A stretch of DNA of 64,000 nucleotides from Desulforamulus aeronauticus DSM 10349 (GTDB taxonomy: Bacteria > Bacillota > Desulfotomaculia > Desulfotomaculales > Desulfotomaculaceae), in the NCBI RefSeq assembly GCF_900142375.1, contig NZ_FRAR01000012.1, forward strand, positions 80,007 to 144,006. Reading direction: 5' to 3'. Positions within the stretch are counted from its first letter, which is position 1. The number at the start of each line of letters is the position of its first letter. The notes under the pieces were generated by a model, which saw nothing but the letters and a program-made list of their open reading frames with translations, was not told the origin of the DNA and made no database searches. The position numbers and the translations under genes were made by a program. Below, one piece after another: positions 44,747 to 53,259 of the stretch.

Positions 44747-45775
44747 ATGAGACTGGGATTTTCTTTAATTCTTCTTCTCTATACCTTATTAAATTGGTTA
44801 GTGGGCAGGCAAATTTTGGATTTATTAAAGGTAAATAAAATTGCTTTTTGGGTAGTCTTTATTATCTTGGCCTACTCGCCCCTGGTGACGAGGTTAGGCT
44901 GGGTGAAATTTTTAAACTTGTTTGGTAATTATTGGATGGTGTTTTTTTATTACGCGGTGCTGGTAGCCTTTTTAGGTTTATTTATTAAGAACACCCCTTT
45001 TATTGTTGGCTGCTATGTACTTATCTTCATAGCCATTATTTATGGGGTTGTCCATGCCAAAGAGATTAAACTACAGCCCTACGAAATTGTCATTCCTAAA
45101 AAAGCCAGCGATTTGCATGTAGTTATGCTAGCTGATATTCATATTGATAGTGCTAAAGGTAGTAACTATGTAGATAAAATGGTGCAGGACATTAATGCCC
45201 TCCAGCCAGACTTGGTGCTTTTGGCTGGAGACACCTTTGATGACCGGGATATTACAACTCTAAAGAAACAAAAAGAGACCCTAAAGGCAATTCGAGCAAA
45301 ATACGGGGTTTACGGTGTGTTGGGTAATCATGAATACTACAGTGGCAATCTGGATGAGATGGTCAAGACTTTTCAGGAAGCCAATATCAAGATTCTCAGA
45401 GACGAGGTTGTTGAGGCAGCAGGGGTTTATTTAGTAGGTAGGGAGGACGCGCACAAAAAAACTAGAAAGAGCCTTAAGGAGTTAATGCATACAGTGAATC
45501 TAGAAAAGCCCATTATCCTCTTGGACCACCAACCCGTTACCCTAGAAGAAGCCAGAGAAAACGGTGTTGATTTACAGCTTTCAGGGCATACCCACAGGGG
45601 ACAGTTCTTTCCCAATCAACTTATCACCAAAAGAATTTATGAGATAGACTATGGTTATCTGGCTAAAGGTGATTTGCAAGTAATTGTTTCTTCGGGTTAC
45701 GGAACCTGGGGACCCCCGGTCCGCATCGGCACCCAATCGGAGATTGTTGATATCAAGATGAAGTTTACCCAATAG
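44747..45775 (+). CDS. Membrane-anchored metallophosphoesterase
   Basis: A 342-residue protein. Four N-terminal helices (residues 1-103) precede a calcineurin-like phosphoesterase domain: LADIHIDS, LAGDTFDDRD, GVLGNHEYY, ILLDHQP and LQLSGHTHRGQFFP supply the complete two-metal site. This is the YkuE/YaeI-like group, some of which act on lipid phosphates. AAGGAG precedes the ATG. Confidence 0.92.
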   Translation: MRLGFSLILLLYTLLNWLVGRQILDLLKVNKIAFWVVFIILAYSPLVTRLGWVKFLNLFGNYWMVFFYYAVLVAFLGLFIKNTPFIVGCYVLIFIAIIYGVVHAKEIKLQPYEIVIPKKASDLHVVMLADIHIDSAKGSNYVDKMVQDINALQPDLVLLAGDTFDDRDITTLKKQKETLKAIRAKYGVYGVLGNHEYYSGNLDEMVKTFQEANIKILRDEVVEAAGVYLVGREDAHKKTRKSLKELMHTVNLEKPIILLDHQPVTLEEARENGVDLQLSGHTHRGQFFPNQLITKRIYEIDYGYLAKGDLQVIVSSGYGTWGPPVRIGTQSEIVDIKMKFTQ

Positions 45776-45794
45776 TTGTATGGATAAATAACAG

Positions 45795-45830
45795 GCTGAC
45801 GGTTGCTTGAGCCGTTGGCTTTTTCTTTTC
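45795..45830 (+). terminator. Terminator after metallophosphoesterase
   Basis: GCTGACGG and CCGTTGGC pair (with G-T pairs) around nine bases, followed by TTTTTCTTTT. Confidence 0.65.
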
Positions 45831-45902
45831 TACCGACATAGGACAAACAGGCTTGGCATATGTTTTTACTAAGAAGCCATGAAATGGGGAGGTAGAAAAG
45901 AA

Positions 45903-45995
45903 ATGGACCTAACCTTTTTTGAAATTTATATCTGTCACATGGCCTTGCTATTCTATATATTGCTCATTTGCCATGGGAATTGTCCAGATCATTAA
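45903..45995 (+). CDS. Possible 30-residue hydrophobic peptide
   Basis: ATG at 45903 follows GGGGAGG by ten bases and reads 30 codons to TAA. The peptide is hydrophobic in the middle (MALLFYILLICH) with three cysteines and a polar end NCPDH. It is directly followed by a strong terminator, so a short transcript with one small gene is plausible. Nothing similar is known to me. Evidence is limited to start, ribosome site and terminator. Confidence 0.35.
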   Translation: MDLTFFEIYICHMALLFYILLICHGNCPDH

Positions 45996-46008
45996 AGGAA
46001 CTAACATC

Positions 46009-46038
46009 AAGGGGCTCCGGAGGGGGCTCCTTTTTATT
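46009..46038 (+). terminator. Terminator after small peptide
   Basis: A 10-bp stem AAGGGGCTCC / GGGGCTCCTT with two G-T pairs and a GGAG loop, followed by TTTATTT. Confidence 0.8.
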
Positions 46039-46192
46039 TAACAAGATCCTCCTTCATCATAAACTTCTAACTATATTATTTAAGAATCTAGAATTTTTGC
46101 TTTTGGAAAGGATAAACTACATGAAGTTGTAAATACCCAATGCGAAAATGGGTTTTTAAACAATGGATTACTAGAAGAAGGAAGGGTAGCTA

Positions 46193-48334
46193 TTGTCATT
46201 ACATTCAAGAGCAACAAAATACCTACTAACTTTTTTCACACTCTTGTTTCTTGTCGTTGTGACTCCGCCGGGTGGAGCAATGGCTGTGCCATTTAAGGAA
46301 AGCAATAACCCGTTACTAGCAAAATATCAAACACCCCATCAGACGCCGCCCTTTACTAAAATTAAAACTGAACATTTTATTCCCGCCATCAAGCAAGCCA
46401 TTGCCGAGGGAAATCTTGAAATAAAAAGGATTGTAAGTAACTCGGCTCCAGCCACCTTTGCTAACACCATTGAGGAACTGGAACGGAGTGGGCGCTCCCT
46501 GTCTCAGATTACCGGCATCTTGTTTTGGCTAAACAGTACCGAAAGCACGCCGGCTTTGCAGGCAGTGATAAAGGAAGCCACTCCCCTGTTGACAAGGTAT
46601 GCCAATGATATTGCTTTAAATGAACAGCTCTTTGCCAGGGTTAAAGATGTTTATCAAGGATGCGATCGCAGTAAGCTTACTACCGAGCAGAGAACTCTGC
46701 TGGATAATACCTATCAACAATTTGCCCGCAGTGGTGTTAGCTTGCAGCCACAACAAAAGGAAAGATATCGGGAGATAACCAATAGGCTATCCGAACTGTC
46801 ATTGTCCTTTGAACAAAATGTTCTGGCAGAGACCAATGATTATCAATTGCACATTACCGATAAAAAAGAACTCCAGGGACTGCCGGATACAGCCATTGCA
46901 GCCGCGGCAGAGGCAGCCAAGGCCAAAAAGCTTACCGGTTGGGTATTTACCTTACAGGAGCCCAGCTTTATTGCCTTTATCAAATATGCAGACAACCGTG
47001 AACTACGGGCTCAGCTGTATAAAGCTTATAACTCCAAAGGTTTTCGGGGGAATCAAAGGGATAATGGAAAAATTATTAAGGAAATAGCGAATCTCCGACT
47101 GGAGCTGGCCAAACTTTTGGGGTATTCTACTTTCGCACAGTATGTTTTGGAAGAAAGAATGGCGGAGAAGCCAACTACGGTTAACGATTTTCAAGAAAAA
47201 CTATATACCGCCCTGTTGCCTGCCGCCCAGGAAGATTTAGCGGAATTACAAAGGTTTGCCAAGCAGGCCGGGGCGAAGGATGAGCTACAAGCCTACGATT
47301 GGGCCTACTATGCAGAAAAGCTTAAAAAGGAAAAGTATGCTGTCAGTGAAGAGGCTTTGCGTCCCTATTTTAAGCTAGAGAATGTTCAACAGGGGATTTT
47401 TAAGCTGGCGGGCAAACTCTATGGTTTAACATTTGTGAAGAATACTCAAATTCCGGTCTATCAGACAGATGTAACGGCCTACGAAGTTTTTGATGCTAAT
47501 CAGAGGTTGCTAGGGATTTTATATTTAGATCTTTTTCCGCGTGTTGGTAAAGCCGGAGGCGCTTGGAGTGGAGCGTTAGTAACCCAGGAGAAAATGAAAG
47601 GTTTGGCTGTTCGGCCTCAGGTAGGTGTAGCCTGTAACTTCAGCAGGCCTACGGCTACTTCGCCTGCCTTGCTGACCTTGACGGAGGTAACCACGTTCTT
47701 ACATGAATTTGGCCATGCCCTCCATAATTTACTCTCCGATGTTACCTATGCCCAGTTGGCCGGGACCAATGTAGAGTGGGATTTTGTAGAGCTTCCTTCT
47801 CAGTTTATGGAAAATTATGCTTATGAACGGGAATTCCTAGACTTATTTGCAGTTCATTACCAAAGTGGGAAAAAGATTCCTCAGGAGTTACTGGTAAAAA
47901 TTAAAGAAATGAGATCATTTCACAGTGCTTTTGGCAAGTTAAGTCAGTTACGCAGTGGTATGGTGGATATGGCTTGGCATAGCATAACTTCTCCGGTTAG
48001 CGAGCCGGTAGATGTCTTTGAGAATAAAGCAAACCGTCACCCGGGGCTACTGAAGCCTGTGGAAGGAACTCTTCTGAGTACCCGTTTTACACACATTTTC
48101 TCGGGTGGCTATGCCGCGGGCTATTATAGTTATTTATGGGCGGAAGTTTTAGAAGCGGATGCTTTTAAAGCCTTTCAGGAAAAGGGAGTGTGCAACAAAG
48201 ATACCGCCCGGGCCTTTCGGGAATGTATCCTCTCTAAGGGTGGAACAGAAAGACCTATGGTATTATATAAAAAATTCCGGGGTAGGGAAGCCACCCTGGA
48301 TGCACTGTTGGAAAAATACCATAGTAAGAGTTAA
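46193..48334 (+). CDS. Secreted M3-family oligopeptidase (Dcp/OpdA-like)
   Basis: A 713-residue metallopeptidase. It starts with a signal peptide (LTFFTLLFLVVVTPPGGAMA), unlike cytoplasmic OpdA, so it acts outside the cell. The zinc site is FLHEFGHALH (His504, Glu505, His508) and a downstream Glu in FVELPSQFMENYAYE. C-terminal FSGGYAAGYYSYLWAEVL is typical of M3 enzymes. TTG start after GAAGGAAGGG. It cleaves short peptides. The gene has its own terminator. Confidence 0.92.
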   Translation: MSLHSRATKYLLTFFTLLFLVVVTPPGGAMAVPFKESNNPLLAKYQTPHQTPPFTKIKTEHFIPAIKQAIAEGNLEIKRIVSNSAPATFANTIEELERSGRSLSQITGILFWLNSTESTPALQAVIKEATPLLTRYANDIALNEQLFARVKDVYQGCDRSKLTTEQRTLLDNTYQQFARSGVSLQPQQKERYREITNRLSELSLSFEQNVLAETNDYQLHITDKKELQGLPDTAIAAAAEAAKAKKLTGWVFTLQEPSFIAFIKYADNRELRAQLYKAYNSKGFRGNQRDNGKIIKEIANLRLELAKLLGYSTFAQYVLEERMAEKPTTVNDFQEKLYTALLPAAQEDLAELQRFAKQAGAKDELQAYDWAYYAEKLKKEKYAVSEEALRPYFKLENVQQGIFKLAGKLYGLTFVKNTQIPVYQTDVTAYEVFDANQRLLGILYLDLFPRVGKAGGAWSGALVTQEKMKGLAVRPQVGVACNFSRPTATSPALLTLTEVTTFLHEFGHALHNLLSDVTYAQLAGTNVEWDFVELPSQFMENYAYEREFLDLFAVHYQSGKKIPQELLVKIKEMRSFHSAFGKLSQLRSGMVDMAWHSITSPVSEPVDVFENKANRHPGLLKPVEGTLLSTRFTHIFSGGYAAGYYSYLWAEVLEADAFKAFQEKGVCNKDTARAFRECILSKGGTERPMVLYKKFRGREATLDALLEKYHSKS

Positions 48335-48338
48335 AAAA

Positions 48339-48370
48339 GTAAGCCCAGGGGGGTCTTCCCCTGGGCTTAC
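48339..48370. terminator. Terminator between M3 peptidase and HTH gene
   Basis: GTAAGCCCAGGGG and its complement, 13-bp stem, 6-base loop, A run on the left. It serves both convergent genes. Confidence 0.85.
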
Positions 48371-48377
48371 CATTAGG

Positions 48378-48797
48378 TTACCAATGTAATGGCACGAGAA
48401 TGCCATATCGAATAGCTAAACGCCACAAAATAACTTTTTTCATAAATAAAATACTGTCTTGAACCTGATAACAGTCTTGCAACGCTTGATTTAAGCTGAC
48501 CAAATTTAAGACCTCGGAGGAAATATCTTTTTCTTGAGGTGCCTTTAGTTTATAATAACATCCCGTTATTCCCGGCTGGTACGGTTTATAACTCTCAATC
48601 TGCAATCCCAACTGTTTTAGTTCTTGGAGGTAACGATAAATATTACGCTCACTAACGCCGCAGGCTAGAGCCATTTGCTGAACCGTGACACCCTCTTGCC
48701 CGTGTTTTTTGAGCAAGCGTAAAATCAACCGCAGATTATTGGTGCGATTTTTTTTGCGGATCTTTTCCCTTGTATCAACCACTTCCATCAAACTCAA
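48378..48797 (-). CDS. HTH domain transcriptional regulator (HTH_11/DeoR-like)
   Basis: About 140 residues. NLRLILRLLKKHGQEGVTVQQMALACGVSERNIYRYLQELKQLGL is a winged helix of the HTH_11 kind; the rest is a short helical domain. TTG at 48797 is 6 bases after AAGGGGGGA; the ATG at 48788 is an alternative. There is no ligand domain of the WYL type. Target unknown; the M3 peptidase gene is convergent. Confidence 0.7.
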   Translation of the reverse strand: MSLMEVVDTREKIRKKNRTNNLRLILRLLKKHGQEGVTVQQMALACGVSERNIYRYLQELKQLGLQIESYKPYQPGITGCYYKLKAPQEKDISSEVLNLVSLNQALQDCYQVQDSILFMKKVILWRLAIRYGILVPLHW

Positions 48798-48842
48798 AGG
48801 ATCTCCCCCCTTAAGCAATCAGAAATTTGAACCTAATTAAAA

Positions 48843-48880
48843 ACCAGCGCCAAAGACAGAAGGCCTTAGTAAGCGCTGGT
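48843..48880. repeat. ACCAGCGC/GCGCTGGT inverted repeat
   Basis: An 8-bp stem with a 22-base spacer; the sequence resembles the ACCAGTG stems at 9527 and 36748. Confidence 0.4.
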
Positions 48881-48991
48881 GAATTAAATACCAAGATACC
48901 TAAGATACCTTCGCATTTAGCCCTACGGTCGCAGATTTATGAATTGGTCAAATCCCGCAGAGAACGTAACCAATGGTATTTTGAAGAGTAA
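48870..48991 (+). other. Possible remnant of a coding 3' end
   Basis: A frame with no start codon ends in LALRSQIYELVKSRRERNQW-YFEE-stop at 48989-48991. The peptide looks protein-like (basic helix), but it cannot be assigned. It lies in an 800-base stretch (48836-49633) with no complete gene. Confidence 0.2.
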
Positions 48992-48992
48992 A

Positions 48993-49028
48993 GGGGGGAT
49001 AGTCAGCACAAAATGCTGACTACCCCCC
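48993..49028. terminator. Strong GC hairpin in gene-free stretch
   Basis: GGGGGG-A-TAGTCAGCA pairs with TGCTGACTA-CCCCCC around CAAAA. There is no T run after it; role unknown. 49029-49633 is AT-rich with no supported gene. Confidence 0.5.
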
Positions 49029-49633
49029 CTGATAGTCCAAAATCCGTTGAACAACGCTACACGTTTCAACCCGACTTTTAAAATATCCAGTTATCTAAAG
49101 CTTATTCTAACACAAATATTGTCACTACAACAATAGGTTTTTTATCGATTCGATGCAGGTAAACGTAGGGAAGAATAAATTAGTGTCAAGCATTTTGCGA
49201 AAAATGATTAATTTTAACCAAAATTCCGGCAAAATGCGTTTTTTTAATGTCTTGGGGCAGACAAAAAGTTACTTGGGCTGTTTGAATTTATTTGAGTGAT
49301 GATAAAATTGCTATTTTTCACTCGTGATAATGAAAAAACATTGCCAACAAAATAGCTATTTGCTACATTTCCTGTAATGCGACAAGATGTGACACTATTC
49401 ACACGCTGGGTGATGGGGAAGAAGAATGAACAGGAAAGTGGTTTTGGACTAATCAATTAGCGTCTATTACGAAATGAAAATAAGGGGGGAGAACGGAGAG
49501 TACTTGCAATGTTTTATGTGATTCTGTTGTAAGCACCTTTTTTATCAGTAGAAGAATGGAAAATGAAACAAAAAGTAATATTACCGTAAGCACATTCTAA
49601 TACTACAAACAGTTAGCAGAAAGGGGTTGCCCA

Positions 49634-50911
49634 ATGAGAGTAATGTACGAGGCCCTGATGAGTGCTTCCAGGGCACACGCAAAATGGGAATTAGAAATGT
49701 CAAATAATATTATTCGTAGCAGAAAGCATCTTTTAATCCTGGCTGTGATGCTGCTGCCTTTAATTATTCCGGCCATTGGACAAGCTGCTGATTTACCCGG
49801 CTTTATTGGTGGCAAAAATGCCTATGGGCCTTCTCACTTTACACCAGTGATGTTTTACGGTTCTATGGTTGTGGGAGTCTGTGCAGGTCTAATTACTGGG
49901 TGTATTGGTGCTGGAGGGGGCTTTATTATTACCCCGGCCTTAATGAGTTTAGGAGTGAAAGGAATCCTGGCAGTGGGTACTGACCAGTTCCATATATTTG
50001 CCAAGGCCATTATGGGTACCGTGATTCATAAGAAGCTAGGGAACGTCAATGTTGCGCTAGCGGTGGCTTTTTTGGTAGGGTCCGGGGTAGGTGTTACGGC
50101 AGGTGGTACTTTGAACAGAGCCTTGTTTAATGCCAACCCTGTCCTTAGTGATTTTATGATTAGTGCAGTGTATGTTATTATGTTAGGTTTTCTCGGCGTA
50201 TACTCCATGCATGATTTTATTAAGTCGAGAGGTAGTGATAAACAAGGGGATGTCCACGGTGGCCCCAGCGGGGTAACTCCCCTAGCCCAAAAATTGCAGA
50301 GTATTAACCTGGCACCCATGATTACCTTCGATGAAGACTTAACTCCCGGTGGCCGGAAGATCTCCGGGTGGTTTGTAGCCTTCTGCGGTTGCGTCGTAGG
50401 TTTTGCCGCAGCTATTATGGGTGTGGGTGGTGGCTTCTTAACCTTCCCGATGTTTGTCTACGGCTTAGGGGTTTCATCCTTTACCACCGTTGGTACCGAT
50501 ATCCTACAGATTATCTTTACGGCAGGCTATAGCTCCATTGCCCAGTATGCCATCTATGGTTACATTTTCTATACCTTGGCCATGGGTATGTTGGTTGGCT
50601 CTTTGTTGGGTATCCAAATTGGAGCAGCTACTACCAAGGTAGTCCCCGGCATCTATATTCGTGGTTTTTACGCCATTGCCATTATGGCAGGTTTTGTGAA
50701 CAGACTTTTTGCACTACCGGAAAAGATGTCATCAATGGGTTATATCTCCTTGAGTTCCTCTACCGGTGCACTTCTGGCCAGTATTGGTACCTGGATTTTC
50801 TTTGCCTTGGTCTTTATTTTTGCAGGTTGGATTATCCTTGCCTTCATTAAGGGGATACCTACCCTAAGGGCGGAATCCGCGGCTGTAAATCCGGAAGGAG
50901 GGAGCCATTAA
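49634..50911 (+). CDS. TauE/SafE family transporter (sulfite/sulfonate/sulfate type)
   Basis: A 425-residue membrane protein of about 8-9 helices with two TauE repeats: GVCAGLITGCIGAGGGFIITPALMSLGV and VVGFAAAIMGVGGGFLTFPMFVYGLGVSSFTTVGTD. The glycine-rich motifs are hallmarks of the family. The N terminus has a non-conserved 20-residue leader and then a helix that may be a signal anchor. Large SRB-type TauE proteins of this length are suggested as sulfate or sulfite carriers. The gene is 1 base from the next and forms an operon with it. Confidence 0.85.
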   Translation: MRVMYEALMSASRAHAKWELEMSNNIIRSRKHLLILAVMLLPLIIPAIGQAADLPGFIGGKNAYGPSHFTPVMFYGSMVVGVCAGLITGCIGAGGGFIITPALMSLGVKGILAVGTDQFHIFAKAIMGTVIHKKLGNVNVALAVAFLVGSGVGVTAGGTLNRALFNANPVLSDFMISAVYVIMLGFLGVYSMHDFIKSRGSDKQGDVHGGPSGVTPLAQKLQSINLAPMITFDEDLTPGGRKISGWFVAFCGCVVGFAAAIMGVGGGFLTFPMFVYGLGVSSFTTVGTDILQIIFTAGYSSIAQYAIYGYIFYTLAMGMLVGSLLGIQIGAATTKVVPGIYIRGFYAIAIMAGFVNRLFALPEKMSSMGYISLSSSTGALLASIGTWIFFALVFIFAGWIILAFIKGIPTLRAESAAVNPEGGSH

Positions 50912-51628
50912 ATGATTAGAGATCGTAAAGCATTTATCCTGGGAATGCTAATGATAGTTTCATTCTGGTGCATCTATGCCTATATGATGAGCCCGTCCTT
51001 TGGTAATGGCAGAAATGGCTTGGAGTTTGCCGATGATATGTTTAATGCTATTTCCAAAGGTTCCACCGTTGCCATTGTAGAAGGGGAGGCCAAGAAAGCC
51101 GAAAAATGGCAGGGAACTACCATAGAAGTAAATATTAAAGCCAAAACTACAGAAGAAGCAGACCGATGGGCGGCCCAATATCGAACTATTGAAGGTGTTG
51201 ATGTGGTTGTTAACCAAGAGAAAATGGAACTAAAGGGTGATTTGGGCAATATTTATGCGACCATTGCCCAAGATAGCCTGGCCATGTACAACAACCAGGG
51301 TGGTGCTTTGCAGGATAAGTACGGTAACGACCCTAGAGAAGTCACCTATAACTGGTATAGCTCCAGTAAAGAACTATCTGCGGCATTGGATAGGCAAGAG
51401 AATTTTAAAGAATCTGCTGCCATACAGGGTCTGCAAAGAAAGATTATTGAACCCTCCTACAATTACTATGGTGTAGAAACTATGCATGTAAAGGACCATA
51501 AAGGAGTCATGACTTTCATGCTGGTATTCTATATGATTTACACCCTATGGTACGGTTTTGCCATCTACTATCTGTGTCAGGGTTTCGGCATTACCATGAG
51601 CAAACAGGCTAAAAAGGCTGAAGCATAA
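50912..51628 (+). CDS. Membrane protein partner of TauE/SafE transporter
   Basis: A 238-residue protein with a helix at each end (AFILGMLMIVSFWCIYAYM and FMLVFYMIYTLWYGFAIYYL) and an extracytoplasmic region between them. It starts right after the TauE stop. I do not know the family name; a similar partner is common next to TauE in sulfate reducers. It could form part of the carrier complex (inference). Confidence 0.7.
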   Translation: MIRDRKAFILGMLMIVSFWCIYAYMMSPSFGNGRNGLEFADDMFNAISKGSTVAIVEGEAKKAEKWQGTTIEVNIKAKTTEEADRWAAQYRTIEGVDVVVNQEKMELKGDLGNIYATIAQDSLAMYNNQGGALQDKYGNDPREVTYNWYSSSKELSAALDRQENFKESAAIQGLQRKIIEPSYNYYGVETMHVKDHKGVMTFMLVFYMIYTLWYGFAIYYLCQGFGITMSKQAKKAEA

Positions 51629-51643
51629 AAAGCAGTAAAATAA

Positions 51644-51683
51644 GAAAGAAAGGTTGGTCTGTTGGGCCAGCCTTTCTTTCTTT
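51644..51683 (+). terminator. Terminator of TauE operon
   Basis: GAAAGAAAGGTTGG and CCAGCCTTTCTTTC pair, followed by TTT. Confidence 0.8.
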
Positions 51684-51739
51684 ATAAATAGAGGTTATAG
51701 TAAAATAGGTTCTATGAAAAAGAGAAAAAGAGGTTGCCC

Positions 51740-52198
51740 ATGAAAGGACAAATAGTATTTATTACCGATGGTTCACCATCGGCTGAGACAGCGGGTGAAA
51801 CGGCTATCGCATTTGCCATAGCCATGAAGCTGCCCATTAAAGCGGTATTTATTCTTGAAGAAAGCTGGAGAAACCTGCTGGGCGATGAATGGATGAGTGC
51901 TGCAGCTACACGCAGTAAGTTTTTCCATTGGCTTGAAGATGGGCTGAGGAATCACTGGCAAGTGGTTCTCAGTGAATTTTCCCGCCTGGGTCAGGCTCAT
52001 AACGTAGAAGTAGCAACGGATATCCGGGTTGGCAAAACTGAACAGGTCATCATAGAATTAACAGAGGAGGCGGCAACCGCTTTATTGGTGTTGCCTAATC
52101 CGCATGCCACTGCTCCGGCAGCGGCAGCGGGGCTTAGGTTTAATGTAAACCGTTTAACGAAAAAGGTGAAATGCCCGATTTTACTTGGGGCAAGGTAG
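51740..52198 (+). CDS. Universal stress protein family (UspA-like)
   Basis: A 152-residue protein. QIVFITDGSPSAETAGETAIAFA, an insert with two aromatic helices, and the end LLVLPNPHATAPAAAAGLRFNVNRLTKKVKCPILL correspond to the UspA fold; the ATP-binding GxxGx9G(S/T) motif is degraded. ATG at 51740 follows GAGG. Likely soluble; role unknown, perhaps linked to the TauE operon. Confidence 0.7.
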   Translation: MKGQIVFITDGSPSAETAGETAIAFAIAMKLPIKAVFILEESWRNLLGDEWMSAAATRSKFFHWLEDGLRNHWQVVLSEFSRLGQAHNVEVATDIRVGKTEQVIIELTEEAATALLVLPNPHATAPAAAAGLRFNVNRLTKKVKCPILLGAR

Positions 52199-52209
52199 GA
52201 TAAAGGCGT

Positions 52210-52881
52210 TTACTCCAGCGCCACGACTTTTCTTTTGGCCATTCTGCCAGAGATGAGCACCCCACCTATCACTACCAGCATCAATAGGTATTTAATACCG
52301 GGGTTTGCAGCAAAAAAACCTGCCCAAAAAGGTTCCTCGACGATCATCTTAGCCGCAGTAAAGGCGATGACGCCGGAGCCAATGAAGATAATTACCGGGA
52401 AACGTTCAATCCATTTTAGGACCAGGGTGCTGCCCCAAACCATGATGGGAACGCTAATGAGTAACCCCAGTACTACCAACAAAAAACTGCCATGAGCAGA
52501 ACCTGCAACAGCCAAAACATTATCTAAACCCATCACAGCATCGGCGATGATAATGGTGCGAATGGCCGCCCAACGGTTATCAGCCACCCTTAGCTGGTGT
52601 TCTTTCTCTTCTACCAGCAGTTTATAGGCAATCCAGATTAGGAGCAATCCCCCTACTAATAGAAGACCCGGAACCTTTAGCAACCATACCACAGCCAGGG
52701 TGGCTAAGGCTCTAATGGCAATGGCCCCGATGGTACCCCAAACAATAACCTGTTTTTGGTCCTTCTTAGGACAGTTTCTGGCAGCAAGCCCAATCACAAT
52801 GGCGTTATCGCCGGCTAGTACAAGGTCTATAATGATGATAGACAACAAGGCGGAGAAAAATTGTGCAGAAAATAATTCCAT
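52210..52881 (-). CDS. TerC family membrane protein (YjbE/YkoY-like, Mn2+ exporter)
   Basis: A 223-residue membrane protein with about 7 helices. LVLAGDNAIVIGLAARNCPK and IIIADAVMGLDNVLAVAGSAHG carry the paired DN motifs of TerC. Members with a yybP-ykoY leader export or handle manganese in Bacillus, and the leader found at 52960-53076 fits. ATG start at 52881. Confidence 0.88.
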   Translation of the reverse strand: MELFSAQFFSALLSIIIIDLVLAGDNAIVIGLAARNCPKKDQKQVIVWGTIGAIAIRALATLAVVWLLKVPGLLLVGGLLLIWIAYKLLVEEKEHQLRVADNRWAAIRTIIIADAVMGLDNVLAVAGSAHGSFLLVVLGLLISVPIMVWGSTLVLKWIERFPVIIFIGSGVIAFTAAKMIVEEPFWAGFFAANPGIKYLLMLVVIGGVLISGRMAKRKVVALE

Positions 52882-52923
52882 AAACAGTCCCCCATTCTAG
52901 ATTATTATTTACCAAAAAATAAA

Positions 52924-52957
52924 AACAACCCTTGCCAAGAGTTAGGCAAAGGTTGTT
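52924..52957 (-). terminator. Second hairpin between riboswitch and terC
   Basis: AACAACC-CTTGCC and GGCAAAG-GTTGTT pair; on the minus strand it is followed by TTTTTATTTTTT. It lies after the riboswitch terminator, giving two tandem terminators in the leader. Confidence 0.7.
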
Positions 52958-52959
52958 AA

Positions 52960-53076
52960 AAATAGAAAAAGACCTTTACCTAAGTAAAGGTCTTGCTAAC
53001 AACGAATTGTTGTTGCCAACAAAGCCGGGGCGAACCCGTCATGACGACTTTGCTGTTAAAGCTACTCCCCTTTAAC
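52960..53076 (-). ncRNA. yybP-ykoY manganese riboswitch with terminator
   Basis: On the minus strand the leader reads AAAGGGGAGTAGC at its 5' end (53061-53075), then the GCCGGG-like arm with GACGGGTTCGCCCCGGC, a TTGTTGGCAAC loop and GCAAGACCTTTAC. These are consensus elements of yybP-ykoY RNA. The last element forms the terminator stem AGACCTTTAC/GTAAAGGTCT (52970-52993), followed by T residues. Manganese binding would favour read-through into terC. It precedes terC by about 80 bases. Confidence 0.88.
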
Positions 53077-53259
53077 AAAAGTATAGAAAAAAGGCTACTC
53101 TCTGTCAAGTAATTTCTTAAATGTCAGTTTCAAGATAGTTTGAGAAAAGGTCTATAGACAGTAGCTATATAATGCAAAGCAATGATAGAAAAACCAACTC
53201 AATGTGGGCTTACAAACCATACAACATTATAAAAATTAGTGGGCAAAGGAAGTGTCAAA

